This document shows, piece by piece, positions 1-21,126 of a stretch of DNA of 64,000 nt. The notes under the pieces are model-generated. The model was not told the origin of the DNA and did no database searches. It was given only the letters and a program-made list of their open reading frames with translations. Source of the stretch: Hyperoplus lanceolatus (lineage: Eukaryota > Chordata > Actinopteri > Uranoscopiformes > Ammodytidae). The position numbers and the translations under genes were made by a program. Within the stretch, counting starts at the first letter, position 1. Each line of letters opens with the position of its first letter. The DNA is taken from contig CM049414.1 of the NCBI GenBank assembly GCA_026929865.2, positions 1,552,001 through 1,616,000 of the forward strand, written 5' to 3'.

Positions 1-2565
1 CAAAGCTGACGTCTACTGTGACACAGGAGCTATAGTGAACCTGCAGCAACGTCCCTGTGACACCTGTCACCTGACAGAATGAGTCCCAAACACTTTACCT
101 TTACATTCAACTCATCGGCTTTTCTAATATTTGGGTGTGGTCTAACTGCACCCTCAATATTGCTCAGATAATATCGTCAGGCCCACGACATTTCAAAAAA
201 TGTATTTCCTTAAAAGGGAAGCGCTTTCTAGAACCAATTTTGAATCCCAAACTCTGAACACAATCTCCTTGGAGCAGGTTAGCCATGCAGCTTAAGTTAC
301 CATGGTGATCTGGCCATGTGACACTGAAAAACACAGAGAAGTGGAGGCGCATAAAAAGAGAAAGTTGTTTACATACTTTGGGAGTCTCTAGTCACACCGG
401 GGGGACCCATATTAATGTGAAAAAACATCAAAAAGTGCATTATTTTGCAAAATAAGTGGCCTATAAATATCTGTAAACCCGCAACTGGCCCATTGATGCT
501 TCTACTACCAAAGCATGAGGGTGGGATCTGTTTGGAGGAAGAATGGCATCATTCTCATTTGACCCATGAATCCAAATCAGCAGGAGGGAACTCTCCAACG
601 AATGAGTGTAGTTCCCTGGACACATCTGGTGTAAACATGCCCTGAGAGGACTTGTTTTTATAGGCTCACTCGCTTGAAATGACAGGATGAAATCAGCATA
701 GACCTGGCTTGACAAAAAGTATCTACGTACAAATGACTTCCCCTACAGGAAGGGGCTGTAAGCATGGATCCAACCCAACTACACATAGACATTTCATGTT
801 TTTCCATTTCCACATCTGTGTGCTACTAATGGAAAAGCCACCGGGGTACACGTCATGCTAGCAGTTTGGTAGTAGTATGCTTTCAATCCACAGCCATATG
901 GCTATAGAATTAAGGTTGGGTTTCCCACTGGCCTGGTCCACCATGAAAAGAATGGAGAAACAATCCTGAGGAAAGTGAGGAGGCTCAGTGGGCCACTATG
1001 GTCCCACAGACAGGATCTCCACCTAAAGGCCTCCTGCTGTCAAAATGGCAGGAAGCCACCGACAAGGCAAATCCTGCTGATCTGGTAGTAAGCAGCGCGT
1101 GGGCTTGGAGCAGGAAGTGGGCACATTAATGCACTTCCACGCCCCCAACCCGCCCCCCCCCCAACCCCCCCCCCCCACCAGCCCCCTCCCAACCACCTGT
1201 GCTGCTCTGGCAGGATGCCCCCCCCTCCCCCTGTCTCCTCCCTCACAATAACTCCTTTACAGCTGCACTTCTTCACCAAACCGCACCCCTCAACTTTTCT
1301 CTTTTGTTGTTTTACACTCCGCTGCTTTCGGCAACGTCAACCAAGATATGACTGGGTTTACCGTAAACTGCCTCAAAAAGGCCAGCATTCGTTACAAGGG
1401 TGGTTCACACCCGCACGCCCCCCCCCCCCTCCAAAAAAAAAAGTCCTCATGTACCTCTATTGGTATCATCATGCCATGCAGATACGTTTAGGGCTTTTAT
1501 TCAACAAGGTTTTCAGATGTCTCATGTCAACTTCAAGACAATTATTTTATTTAAACATTTTCATTAGATTAACCGTAACAAACGGTCGGGTATTTGAAAA
1601 ATATTTTTTAAGTCCAGGACTGATTCATGTTCTATAAAATCATGTTGTTTGAACATTAAAATTAATAAAACAAAACGATTGTGTTACCACCTTTGTGATT
1701 AGGAACTCACCACTTTATTGGTCTTCTTCAAGAGCAAATCCATCCACGGTCCATTCTGTCTTTTCTAACATCAAAAGGATGATGGACTGGTTGTTTTTTC
1801 TTGAAGAAAGAAAATAATCTTTGGCCAAGTGTGAGATGCAGAGCGAGCAGAACGCCTGTAAACCAAAAGAGAAAATGCCTTTTATTGTTTAGCAATGAAT
1901 CAACCACAGCAGATAGCAGAAGATGTCGGTTCATTTCTCCTGTGATATGGAGATGATATAAAAACATTTAATCATTTCAGTATCACTTCATTGTGTAAAT
2001 GTTTAGTCAGCAGAACACCTTCAAACCAGGACAATTGACTGCATGGCTCCTGGAGCTCATGAACATCAACATCATGTCTGCTATGTGAGCTCATTGAATA
2101 AAGCCTGTTGTGTGTTCTATTGTGCCATCAATAGTTCCTCCCCGACATTCAGAAGCATACTTATTATTTTCTATTTATACCCCGGGCCGCTCATCAGCCA
2201 CAGATGTCAGAGCTCCATGTTAACAGGCCTCAGACAGACACAATGGGTGTTTGTGTTGTTGTTGCAGAGTGTCTCTGATGTGCACAGCAGAACAAATCAA
2301 ATCCATCTAGGGGAGGAATTGTGACCTCTGCCACCGCCGGTGTCACCTCCTCCAAGTCCTCAGCCATTGGCTGATGGTCCCTGGCAGAATGACAGTAATG
2401 TCCTGGCCTGGGGATTGTTGCCCCCCCCTTCACTAAAACAATGATCTCACTCCCCATACCAGGAATCAGCTGATTGTTTGAGATACCTTCCACTATGCTT
2501 GACTATGAGTGACACTTCTTTTGCAGGAAATGTCAAAGACCTCTAAAACGAGTTTAAGTAACACT
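1..2565. other. non-coding, nothing recognised
   Basis: No conserved protein, RNA gene or element ends. Only poly-C tracts (about 1147-1178, 1421-1431). Confidence 0.5.
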
Positions 2566-2569
2566 TTAC

Positions 2570-2720
2570 AATAAGGCTACATTAACTGAGTTATTTATTA
2601 TTTAATGCAAGTAATGGTTAGTTAACGCATAGTTAACGCTTATTAATAGGTTAATTAACATTGAACTAGGTTAACTAATGATGTGTTAAGCATTTACTAA
2701 GCAGTTTAGATTCAAAGTGA
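2570..2720. repeat. foldback hAT-like element, one end only
   Basis: Begins AGTAACACTTTACAATAAGG followed by GTTAACGCATAGTTAACGC-type repeats like those of the other copies; no opposite end is recognisable. Confidence 0.55.
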
Positions 2721-3569
2721 AGAATCTTAGCTGAAGGTTTGATGAGTGTCTGACTGATACAGGATGCTTATATTGAGAAAAATAGAAATTGTATATAGTG
2801 TCTCTCATTCTTTTTTGTCATGAACACAAATGAAACATTTTGTAATATGGAAATGTCTCTGGATGATGCCATCTTTAGTAATCTTCTTGTCCTTGAAGGC
2901 CACCGTAGCTCCTGTAAATTCACCACAAATGGAGGAGTTATCAAGGGAGCGTTGCAATCTAGAACTTTCATCACTTGATTTTGCTGCCAAAATACAACTT
3001 AACTACACAAAGCACATTTGACTATTTGCTATATATTGAGATAAAAAAGTCACATTAACACTACTAACTAAAAGGTTTGACTGATACTCTGCAATTTAAA
3101 TGAATAGAATCTCACTGAGTTCAGCTCAGCTGAAATCTACTTTGATGTCATATTTATCACAGCATCTTAACACCCTATCCTTTCTGCTGCATTCAAAAGT
3201 ATTTCTGGGTTGTGGGTATGTAATAGTATGCAACTGGTGAGTGCTGATGTATATTTGCACAGGGCAATGAGTTGAACTCTAAAAACTCAAAAGCAAGCAG
3301 CAATGACTTCAGGCACTCTGTCAACAGTTTGCAGTGTGCGCTCACTGCACTAGAGTGAAGAGAACAAAAGGGTGTCACATAGGAGGATATGACCTCAAAC
3401 TTCAGACGAAGACAGACACAACAGCAGTGTTATGCCTGTGCAGGAGTGGTGTGCCCGAACTCACACTTTGTTCACTCTAACCTCATTTACGCACACGCCT
3501 TTATATTTAGAAACAAATGCTTGTGACCAACAGCAACCAATACCTGTATTCTGAGATCTGTTTTCATAG

Positions 3570-4566
3570 CAGTGATTCTTGAAAACCGGGACAAAAGTCT
3601 GAGACAAAATGTAACTGCTGTTATCTTTAAAAATAAAAATATTTAAAATTGTAGATGTTATTAGGGATTAAGAATAGAATGTCTGGAGCACAATTAACCC
3701 CTTAAATTTAATTGTATCATCATTATGTCAAATATATGACACTTGTTATCTTCTCACGATGTCAAAAACAGTGTGTCCTCAGGGAAGGTTTCAATCTTTC
3801 ATATGCAATAAAACCTATTAAAAATTTACTTTAATGATTAAAAATAGATTTTTTTCATCAACGGCAACACTAAATAATCTCTCATATCAATAAAAAATGT
3901 GTTCAACACATTCAAGTTTTATAAGGTTTCTAAGTGGGGGCCACTTTTTGTCACCACCGTCAGACATTTCATTAAAATGTAATAAAATCTGTCAGATATA
4001 CTTGTCAACTCCGTCAGATATGTGTCAACTCCGTCAGATTTATATTATTATGATAACAATACATAATGATATTTCATAGTTGTTGAGGAATGGTTGGTCA
4101 TATGTGAAAATCTAACCAGTCACCTAACATGACAATGTGTTTTGAAATGTGAAACACATCTTGATTGCTGCTCATTTTAAAGTAAACATTCTATTACACA
4201 GTTCAACTGAAGAACACAGAACAGAGGAAAATGTATATAAAATATCTGTAGTCATATACATTTTGAAAATATTTGTTGTGGCCTCTGTCAGTCTTGGTGA
4301 ATACTTGTGATCTCAATGGGTCTAGCGTAAATTGAGGGAAAATGAATGTGTGTTTTTGGTGTCTGACGCTGTTGACACAAACTAAAGAATGGAAAGGTAA
4401 AAAGCCCATTTTGATGACAAGGACAAAAGCTGGGAGTGTGTGTCAAAGTGTGGCTCAGTAGCTTAGTATATGTTGGATACATACATGTCATTTAATTTGC
4501 CGAAACATAGGGTTTGTATTTTTTCAACATTGCACCCTGGTTTGTCCCACTTCTCAAGAATCACTG
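3570..4566. mobile_element. CAGTG-ended DNA element, copy 1
   Basis: Begins CAGTGATTCTTGAAAACC and ends TTCTCAAGAATCACTG, flanked by ATAG on both sides (4-bp duplication). Contains CCGTCAGACA and several CTCCGTCAGAT motifs (3957-4040). 997 bp, non-coding. Confidence 0.82.
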
Positions 4567-4570
4567 ATAG

Positions 4571-6990
<2,420 letters not shown>

Positions 6991-8566
6991 CAGACACTGA
7001 CTCTCCAACCACAGACTTGAAGGGGAGCTGGGTCTGGTCTGGATGGATAGTGCAATGGGATTTCACATGGCCAGCTCAGAGTGCACATCCCCGCCAGAGT
7101 GCACATCCCCGCCATGAGTAGTAGCCATGCCATGACAGAGAGAAGAAGGAATCGCCACAAAGAAGAAAGAGAGAGAGAAAGAAAGGGGATCTTAGATTTC
7201 TCTCTGCGCAGTGCTGTTCCGTCTACGCCTCACATTGGCAGCGACCCATTCAAACATGCCTTTGTGCTGACGTGGGAGAGCTATGGGAACATGTTTTCTT
7301 CTTTTTTTTTCTTTTTTCCTGGCCAAGGCACTTGGGCTTGGGATGTGGAGCCGAGATGGGGGGGATTTACTCAAATATCCTCTACGATGCAAACCATCCT
7401 TTTAATGATGTGCTAGACGGGGCTTGGCAGTCTTCTTTTTTCTTCACTTCTTTAAGCAGTATGTGTGCTCTTGTGCTATAAGTCTGATAAGTATCCAAAC
7501 TGATGCAGTTGTGGCCGTCCAAATGAATGTCTTCAGAAGAAATCCATCTACAGTACGATCACACAGACAGAAAGATCCCTCCATCGCATATGCCTCCAAA
7601 CTGCAATTTCATGAATCATTAACCCACCAAGCGCTTGGTTACTTCTGAAACACAAGCAGCTTCTCCTGTCGTAAGCATTTTGACTGAGCCATGATAGGAA
7701 CTACAGCCAACAGAAAACCTGACCAATGCGGGGCGTGGGACTTTAGCTGTGTCCGTGGAACCCCTGAGGGACTCGTTATGTACAGATTCTACCAAAAGAC
7801 CCAGAGGGATGCCCAAAGCCAATGTAAGAGATGTTGGCATTGTTACATCACAAGTAATTTAGTAAAGTCACGAGTTGCTTAAATCCTGTGGATACAGAAG
7901 GTTGGGGTTTGGTGACAAAATGTTTTGTGCATAGCTTTTCTTATCATTAATTGTGGATGCTTTTGACTGAATCGTTTAATTCAAACCTCATATGAGGAAC
8001 TCCTAATGTTTATAAAACAGACTCATCTTTCCTTTAAAGAGCATAAATGACCTGTAACAGCAAACAAGACCATCAGTGAAAAATACACTATTTCTTTAGA
8101 GTTAATATCAATGCCTTTGCTTAGGTACAAATCCTCAACCTTAGAGAAATGAATTTACAGGCAGACCGAAAAAGCCTGTGTTGAATGGTACTAAATTAAA
8201 GTTTACTTTGCTTCACCATAGTCACATAACAATACAATACCTCATGGCCATGCATCCTGCGGTCTGTCTTTCACTCTTTCCTAAACAAATGCACGCCCCA
8301 CTCGCTAGCAAAGATCTTTAGGACAGCAGGCGCTGGTGTGGTAAACCCCCCCCCCCCATCCAAAGAAGGCGCTAGAGTTAATAAAAACTGAAGGTTCAAT
8401 GTAACCATTCGGAGAGGTTAACCCCCAAATAGGTTAGTAGCCCCCATTTTGGAGATTGTGATTTTATTTTTAATTGCTTAGCTAATTGCAGAAATTAAAT
8501 TGTTATAGTAAAGTATTTATTATTTTACATGTGGATTTCATTATTATTATTATAATTATAATTATA

Positions 8567-8615
<49 letters not shown>

Positions 8616-9499
8616 GTTTAAAACACAATATATATCTAAAACGAAACATGCTTATTTTAATTGGATCAATTTTAATAAACCAAAACAGTTAAATAATATT
8701 AAGATAATTAAGCATTTCACTATCATAATATACAATATATCATGTCATTAGTATTCCTAAGTCAACAACCCTGTCTTCCACTAGCATCACTAAGGTCTTT
8801 TTTAAGTTGCAGCTTTTAGAATATTGGAGAGCAAGAAGAGAGCGGAATAATTCAATTGAATGTGATGCAACAATAGGGCAATAATTCAAAAGCATTATTG
8901 CTTACTGACAATCTGTGGATCCTGGTCAAATAATTATATCATTTTGCCATTCTGAACTTATTCCACAAAATGAACGATTCAGACGCAACTTCAATTCAAA
9001 ATGATCTACAGCGGTTTTGTCTGTAATGCACAACAGTGGAATACAGCATGCACTGACCATCATTTTGATTCTTTGTTGTCTTTTTCATAAATGGAGCAAA
9101 GGCTTGATATATCAATAAAATTCACATTTTGCTACTTATTCCAGTAATTGTCTAGTATTTTGAAAGTATTGTCTGGATTTCTTGTGAGCACCTATAAGAA
9201 AAACCTCGTAAAACAACAAACACATTTACAGAATATGCTGTATATAGGAGAATGGCAGATTAAAGATGACTGGACAACAATGCATCTGCTGCATGCAAAG
9301 CCTTTAAAGATTGAGGAAAAATCAGACAGCACAAAGACAGTGTAGAATAAAACTAATGCTTCACTCTTCATGATGCTAAAAAAGACGTATTTTATAAATG
9401 TGATATCAGATCAACTATCAAGGTCAAAATGTCCGTTTCCAGATCATCCTTTATGTTGATGGACAAAGAAAACCTGGTGCAGCAGCAAACACTACGATA
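6991..9499. other. non-coding, nothing recognised beyond simple repeats
   Basis: Contains the (TTA)n tract and a poly-C run near 8347. No coding or RNA gene evidence. Confidence 0.5.
8538..8614. repeat. (TTA)n microsatellite
   Basis: TTA/ATT repeats with a short TAATTA-rich interruption. Confidence 0.97.
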
Positions 9500-12120
9500 T
9501 TTCATATGACGTGATAATAGCGCTGGCAGATTGGATCAAGTGGCATTTAAGGCTGACTGAGTCCCCCCACACACAAACACATAAGCTGGGGGGATTGCTA
9601 TGCATGGGAAACGCAAGGCAGCAGCAGCTACTGTACAGAACAAAAGGCTCCGTGCGTAAAATTACGCACGAGTGCTGCCGCCGTGCACGTGTTGTGAAAG
9701 GACAATGTGTTTAGTTTTCATTTCAGCTCGAAAGCTCTCCCTTTAAAATGACATACAGTCTATCACTGCGATACCTAAGCCCTCTTCTGCCCTGACAACA
9801 CTCATCAGATCAGACAGTTCAGACGTTAGAATGTGGCGGAAATAGCAGCGAGAATGTGAGAAATGGTAGAGGATGGATGGAGCGCTCCCCCCCTCAGTGC
9901 CATCATCATCGCGTTGCATCAGCACAAACAGACAAAGAGGCTGTGGCCGTCACCGCTCTTCAAACTGCTGTATCACCGCATTAAATGGCAGCGGCAATAT
10001 ACTCCACTGAAGCGCACGAGTTCAGTCAAACACGTGGCGATCAAACAATAGTAATCCCGAAAATGAAGATATTTCTTCTCCCCATACACATCACTGCCTG
10101 CCTTTGTGGACACATGCTACTTTTTCTTTTTTTATTCCATGAGAGAATGAGCCAAGAAGTAAACGCGGCCGCTGCAAACTGCGTGGAAAGGTATTTCTTC
10201 TCTCAACTCCCAAGTCCACATTCCATATTTAATATAATGGCTATCTTTAAGTTACGTTAATGTATCGTATGCATAACAGCATGCACCAGCAAAACTGGTT
10301 TTGTAAAATTATTTTTTAATAAAAAATCAAATCTGTAAAAAAAAAAAGAATGTACAGTTTGTGTAGAATGTAAAGAATGAACAGTGTTATTTTAAAATGT
10401 ATGAGCCATTTATCAGCGAACGGCATTACAGCATAATAATTCACCGCAACACCGCTGACTCCTCCATAATAAGACTGACAGGGACTGACTAAGCCACTAT
10501 ACTGCGGCACCCGTTCACATGACAATGCAGGACCGCGCGTAAAGGCGCAGCTGTTTTGACAGAGATATAACACTTGATTTAACTAGAAGATAAACATCAA
10601 CAATGTGCTCTTATATTTTTCGGCAAGGCAGTGGGCGTCGGGCTTTCTTCAGACCCTTTTTTTTATCAATTGCTTTACATAATGTATTAATGATTAAGAA
10701 GATATGAGCTCTTTAACGACACCCGTTTAAGCGATTGGGATAATTCCATTGGCTGTCGGGGTAAATAAGGCTCGTAATTACACTGCACATATTTCACATT
10801 TAAAAAAGTTGCTTTAATAAGCAATACTTTAAGATTAGGAGATACTAGCAGAAATGCTGTAATGCATTCAATAAACAAATAATAACAATACAAATAATAT
10901 TGATAATAATAATCATGCATTTTTTATTCAGCTCCATATTAATCTGATGAATGTATGTAGTGAGTGAGGGAGGCGTTATAGTGACGCTGCAAGTGACAGC
11001 AATTTTCCCGGAGCATTTTTCCCATGCCTCTGGGATCACCAACTGCATCTACTTTGCAAAAAAATAAAAAATAAATAACAGAACTGGGGAGCGCACACGG
11101 CGTATTGACTCAAAGCATAACAGGATGTGGTGCAGAGTTTTGAGTTTCACTCCTGAACCCGCGTTCACACCCAAACACATTACCTACACCCCTTCAGCAT
11201 ATTCGCACCACCACCGCCAAGCTTTCAAGATTCATGCATGTGGTTTTCAGCCTTTTTTTCTATAGGCTAAGTGACTTTCGCCCCCCCCCCCCTCCAATAT
11301 ATCACCGAGGATTCTCCTGGTTGGAGCTGCACACCGCTGCGCCACTTATGCAAGTTTGCAACTCGGTTATGAGAGCATCCACTAGACTGAGATTGACAAA
11401 TAGGAGGAATCTGAAGAATAACAAAGCGAGATAGTAGTGGTCTGAGAGGAAGAAAAAGACGCAAAGAGACGTGCATATATGCCAGCTCACCTTTGACTTT
11501 CTAGTCTGCTCGTATTCCAGCCCTTTTGTCCGTTTCCCACATTAAGTTCTTTCACATGATGACTCACTCTGTCGTTTCCTCAAAGCCTCCCGGCTGCAGA
11601 ATAGGTGACTTCTTGCCCCGCCGCTGCAACTCCTTATTTCTGACTTGTAAAAAAAAAACACAAACACAACGTCTAGAGATTCTCCGGTGTGTAGTAGTGC
11701 TGCGCGCGCGTGTGTTTGCGTGAGTGGTGATCCCGCGCGGCGTACCGCTCCGTCTCTGCTGTTTGTTCCACTGGACTGGAACGCCTCCTCTCAAGCCGCT
11801 ACGTTGTTGACATTGTGCCGCTGACGTCACTCTATCCCCCATTCACAACATCGTACAGAGCGCTGCGGCTTTGCGCTGGAGCAGGCAGGAGGCGCGCGTG
11901 TGCTCTCTGGAAGGTGCGCACCGGAGTTTGGAGAATCTGACTACACTGGGCTGCCATGCACACACCCCTCCCCTAGCAGGGCCAAGCGGCCCATACTCCC
12001 TCCCCCTCCTCCCTGTGCACACAGCGGGAATATGACGGTGAAAGATGACACAAGGCATTTTTTCACAAGCTGCAGGCGCAAACGTGAAAACAAATGTAGT
12101 AGTCCAGCGTTTACGCCTTA
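9500..12120 (-). promoter_or_regulatory. CpG-rich block, possible promoter (bach2 5' end by synteny)
   Basis: Compared with its surroundings, 11690-11940 is dense in CpG (runs such as GCGCGCGCG and CCGCGCGGCG) and holds a perfect CRE, TGACGTCA, at 11822-11829; more scattered CpGs extend to 9500. No convincing coding exon is seen on either strand. In vertebrates BACH2 lies next to MAP3K7 in the same orientation, its 5' end facing the MAP3K7 3' end, so this may be the bach2 promoter and a leader exon. That assignment is inference; strand is given on that assumption. Confidence 0.35.
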
Positions 12121-12735
12121 AATTCTAAGATGACAGCATTTTATTATTTATTTTTTAAACAATTTTGCTCAAGGAAAGCAAACCACTGCTTTCAAATTAA
12201 AGTGTTCTAACTGGAAAAAGAGAAAATATAGCCCACTAAAAACTACAAACTATTATGAACTACTCTTATCATACATTTATATTCAGTCCATAAACTTTAT
12301 TTTTGTCCTTTCCATGTTGCAGTTTCCATGACAGTTGTTTCCCTTTTCTGTCATTTGTGATTCCTGAGTTTGAGTGTATTGTTTGGGTCATAATCACGAG
12401 TTAATTCATTCATGATTGATAAAGGTACATTATATAATAGCTTTAGCAGTAAGAGGAAACAAGTGTTGTTACCCGGTGAATAGAAACATATATACACAAG
12501 CGTGGCCATTTAGGGCTTCTATAACCTTGGGAAGTTTCAGTGTTAAACAGAGCTGTTATGACTGGTCTGGGTGATTCATTGTTCATAGTGTGTTGATGTC
12601 TATTGGCTATATTTTCGCTTCATTTGCTCTGTAGTTTCGATCTCTGTATTTGTTCATCATTTTATGTTATGAATGAATATGTTCTGATTCGAACAACTGA
12701 AAGAAAATAAGGTTTCTCATTTCCTTTCTTGTCAA

Positions 12736-12975
12736 TCACCTGCCCCCCCCCCCCACACACACAGATCACCTGCCCCCCCCCCACCCACACACACACAGAT
12801 CACCTGCCCCCCCACACACACACACACAGATCACCTGCCCCCCCCCCCCCCCCACACACACACAGATCACCTGCCCCCCCCCCCCCCACACACACACACA
12901 CAGATCACCTGCCTCCCCCCCAAACACACACACAGATCACCTGCCCCCCCCCCCCCCCACACACACACACAGATC
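12736..12975. repeat. minisatellite, unit CAGATCACCTGCCCCC(n)(CA)n
   Basis: Seven tandem units of about 30-40 bp, each ATCACCTGC followed by a C run and a CA run of variable length. Confidence 0.95.
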
Positions 12976-13984
12976 CCTCTACAAAACAAACATATGTCTA
13001 CCTTTTTCTTCAGTTGTTCAAATCAGAAAATGTTCATTTGAAAGTTCTGAACAGATAGAGAGATCTAAACTACAGAGCAAAAACAACAACACAATATATA
13101 GACAGAAACACACTCATCATACACTTATAATCTACTGTATATAGACAAGTAATTAGTCATCCAGACCAGGACCAATCACAGCAGCACTGTTTAACATGCC
13201 CCCTCATTACCAACCTAACAAAGCAAGACCTCCACCTGTGATAAGCCACCCCCCCAGATACCCCTGAATGAAACGTCCCAGTGTAGGTCGGAAGTGGAAA
13301 ATTGTCCAGTTGTAATTTCCAATTTCTGACCTCAAAGCGTTCCATCTGTTAAGTCTGACCAGATGGATTTACTCCTATGTCACTAGTGAACTCTGACTTT
13401 AAACAGTGTTCCAGTCTTTTTTTCCTGGTTGGAGGTCGGGAAATGGAGAAAGGCTCTAAAATGAGGCGTTTCAGACAGAGCCTGAAAAGAGGAGATTCAG
13501 CAATGGCGCTGTGAGAAATATAAAGGTTTTTGTTGAAACTACACCATGAAAACTGTTTTTAGCAGACCCCCCACAATAGAATTGTGAACCTGAAAAAGAG
13601 CTGAATATGTGACCTATGAAAAAAATACTTGTTTGTACCAAAATAACAGATCTCTTAAAACAAGGTTTTTACAGAGGGGATTTTCAAACTAATTTTTTTT
13701 CTTATATATTAAAAGGAACACATTTCTTCTCATTTAACAGAACAGTAAACCCCAGGGCTGCAGGACAGTTACCCACTTTGGCTGTAAAGGGTTGCAAGCC
13801 ACACAGGTTTAAGGAGAATTGTATGGCACAATACATTTTTTAAGAAGAAAAAAAAAACATTACTTACTTTCTGTAATGTACTGGGATACATATTGTGATA
13901 TGAATAACACATTCACTATAACATAAGTCGTGAGTTCCACAGATAAAATATCATATTATTTTGGTGCCAAAGATGAACAATTAA

Positions 13985-14838
13985 AAGTCACAGCTTACAT
14001 CCATTATGTTAGAAACCACACCCCAAGCCAGAAATCTTGGTGTTGTTATAGACTCTGACTTGAATTTCAAGAAACACATAAAATCAATTAATAAATCAGC
14101 CTACTACCACCTAAAAAACATATCAAGAATTAAAGGGCTTATGTCTCAGCAAGATTTAGAAAAACTTGTCCATGCGTTTATCTTTAGTAGACTTGACTAC
14201 TGTAACAGTGTCCTTGCTGGCCTTCCAAAAAAATCTATCAGACAGCTTCAGCTAATTCAGAACGCTGCTGCCCGAGTCCTCACTAGGACCAAAAAAGTAG
14301 ATCACATTACCCCAGTTCTGAGGTCTTTACACTGGCTTCCAGTCACTCAAAGAATTGATTTCAAAATACTGATGTTGGTTTATAAAGCACTAAATGGTCT
14401 AGGGCCAAAATACATTACTGATATGCTGATACGTTATGAACCGTCCAGAGCCCTTAGGTCGTCTGGGACGGGTCTACTTACAGTCCTTAGAGTTAGGACT
14501 AAACAAGGAGAAGCAGCTTTTAGTTATTATGCACCAAATCTCTGGAACAAACTCCCAGAGAACTTGAGGTCTGCTGCAACTCTCAGTTCTTTTAAATCGA
14601 GTCTGAAGACTTTTTTGTTTCCATTTTAACCTGCAATTTTCATTTTATTTGCTTCTTTTATCTGCTTTTAAATGTTTTTAAATCGAGTTTTCATTTTTTT
14701 TTACTTGCTTCTTTCATTCGCTTTTAAATGTTTTATAATGTGTTTTATGTATTCTTATCTTGCCTCTGTAAAGCACTTTGAGTGGCCTTGTGTCTGAATT
14801 GTGCTATATAAATAAACTTGCCTTGCCTTGCCTTGCCT
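13985..14838 (+). mobile_element. 5'-truncated L2-type LINE copy with 3' tail
   Basis: The ORF2 fragment is followed by a 3' UTR ending TGTGCTATATAAATAAACTT and (GCCTT)n at 14819-14838, a short 3'-terminal repeat typical of fish L2 elements. The 5' boundary is uncertain. Confidence 0.8.
14006..14629 (+). CDS. L2-type LINE ORF2 C-terminal fragment
   Basis: An open 207-residue frame with NLGVVIDSDLNFKKHI, SRLDYCNSVLAGLP, LQLIQNAAARVLTRTKK, LHWLPVTQRIDFKILMLVYK and NLWNKLPENLR. This is the C-terminal region after the reverse transcriptase catalytic core in fish L2-clade retrotransposons. No RT catalytic motif or endonuclease is present, so it is a 5'-truncated copy. The absence of stops suggests a fairly recent insertion. 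The first Met is simply the first in the remaining frame. Confidence 0.88.
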   Translation: MLETTPQARNLGVVIDSDLNFKKHIKSINKSAYYHLKNISRIKGLMSQQDLEKLVHAFIFSRLDYCNSVLAGLPKKSIRQLQLIQNAAARVLTRTKKVDHITPVLRSLHWLPVTQRIDFKILMLVYKALNGLGPKYITDMLIRYEPSRALRSSGTGLLTVLRVRTKQGEAAFSYYAPNLWNKLPENLRSAATLSSFKSSLKTFLFPF

Positions 14839-19980
<5,142 letters not shown>

Positions 19981-19988
19981 GAGTTGGA

Positions 19989-21126
19989 GGTAACACTTTA
20001 CAATAAGGGTCATAAAAAGTCAGTAGTTACTGAGGAACGAATGAGGAACGAATGGTTAGTTAATGAGTAGGTACTGACAGACTGTGATTCAAGCACTATT
20101 GATTAGACCAGGAATTACTGTATTAATGAAGCATTAGGTAATGAAAAGTTAATGAGTAGGTACTGAGAACCTGATTCAAGAACTTTTTATTGACTGGTTA
20201 ACAGACTGGGAGATACTGTGTTAATGAAGCATTAGGTAATGGAAAGTTAATGAGGAGGTACTGATTCGCTAACGATACATTAATGGTCTAGTAAGCAATC
20301 ATTAATGAGTGATGCATTAGTTTACTTGAAGGTACACAAACTGCTTCAGTAATGGTACGTTAATGGTCAAGAAGTCATTCGTAAATGATTATGATGTATT
20401 ACTTTACTTGAATGTACACAAACTCTAGACACTGTATTAATCAAGCATTAAGTAATGGAAAGTAAATGAGTAAGATTGATTCAAGCATTAATGATTAATT
20501 ACTGGTAAACTGACTTGGAGATACTGTATTAACAAAGCATTTGGTAATGGTTAGGTAATTATGAGTAATAAGGTAGTTTTTTTCCCCTTAGATTTCACAA
20601 TTAGTTAATAAAATATCAGTCTAGACACGGAATGATCATCTTATTTTTTTAAGGATATTCACAACATATACATTCACATCCAAGGTATATTATGTAGCAC
20701 TAGTAATGCCGAAGGTTTATCAGCTGCTGCAGGGTACACATTTGCCATCCTTGGTTTCAGTCGCTGTTTAAAGATGGCTTAGGTCCCACACTGGATCGAT
20801 CGTTAATGAGATGTTACTCATTAACGAATGCTTACTCGACCATTAATATACCATTACTGAAGCAGTTTGTGTATCTTCAAGTGAAGTAATGCATCATACT
20901 CATTAACGAATGCTTACTTGACCATTAATGTACCGTTAATGAATCAGTACCTCCTCATTAACTTACTATTACCTAATGCTTCATTAATACTGTATCTCCT
21001 GGTCTGTTTACAGCAATGGTGCTTGAATAACATTATCTCAGTACCTACTCATTAACTAATCATTTGTTCCTCATTCGTTCCTCAGTAACTACTCTTTTTT
21101 TGTGACACTTATTGTAAAGTGTTAGC
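19989..21126. mobile_element. foldback hAT-like element, long copy, 8-bp duplication
   Basis: Begins GGTAACACTTTACAATAAG and ends CTTATTGTAAAGTGTTAGC, flanked on both sides by GAGTTGGA (19981-19988 and 21127-21134). Much of the 1138 bp is inverted repeat built from short units such as GTTAATGAGTAGGTACTGA and CATTAATG. Non-coding. Confidence 0.88.

Noticed and set aside
1040-1637. Gly/Trp-rich and Pro-rich frames
   Set aside because: Created by poly-C tracts; no codon bias or homology.
8486-8692. Ile-rich frame
   Set aside because: Translation of the (TTA)n tract.
12736-12975. Regular repeat array that could suggest CRISPR
   Set aside because: Units are low-complexity C and CA runs with no unique spacers, in a vertebrate genome.
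12729-13058. 109-codon Pro/His/Thr-rich frame
   Set aside because: It is the translated minisatellite.
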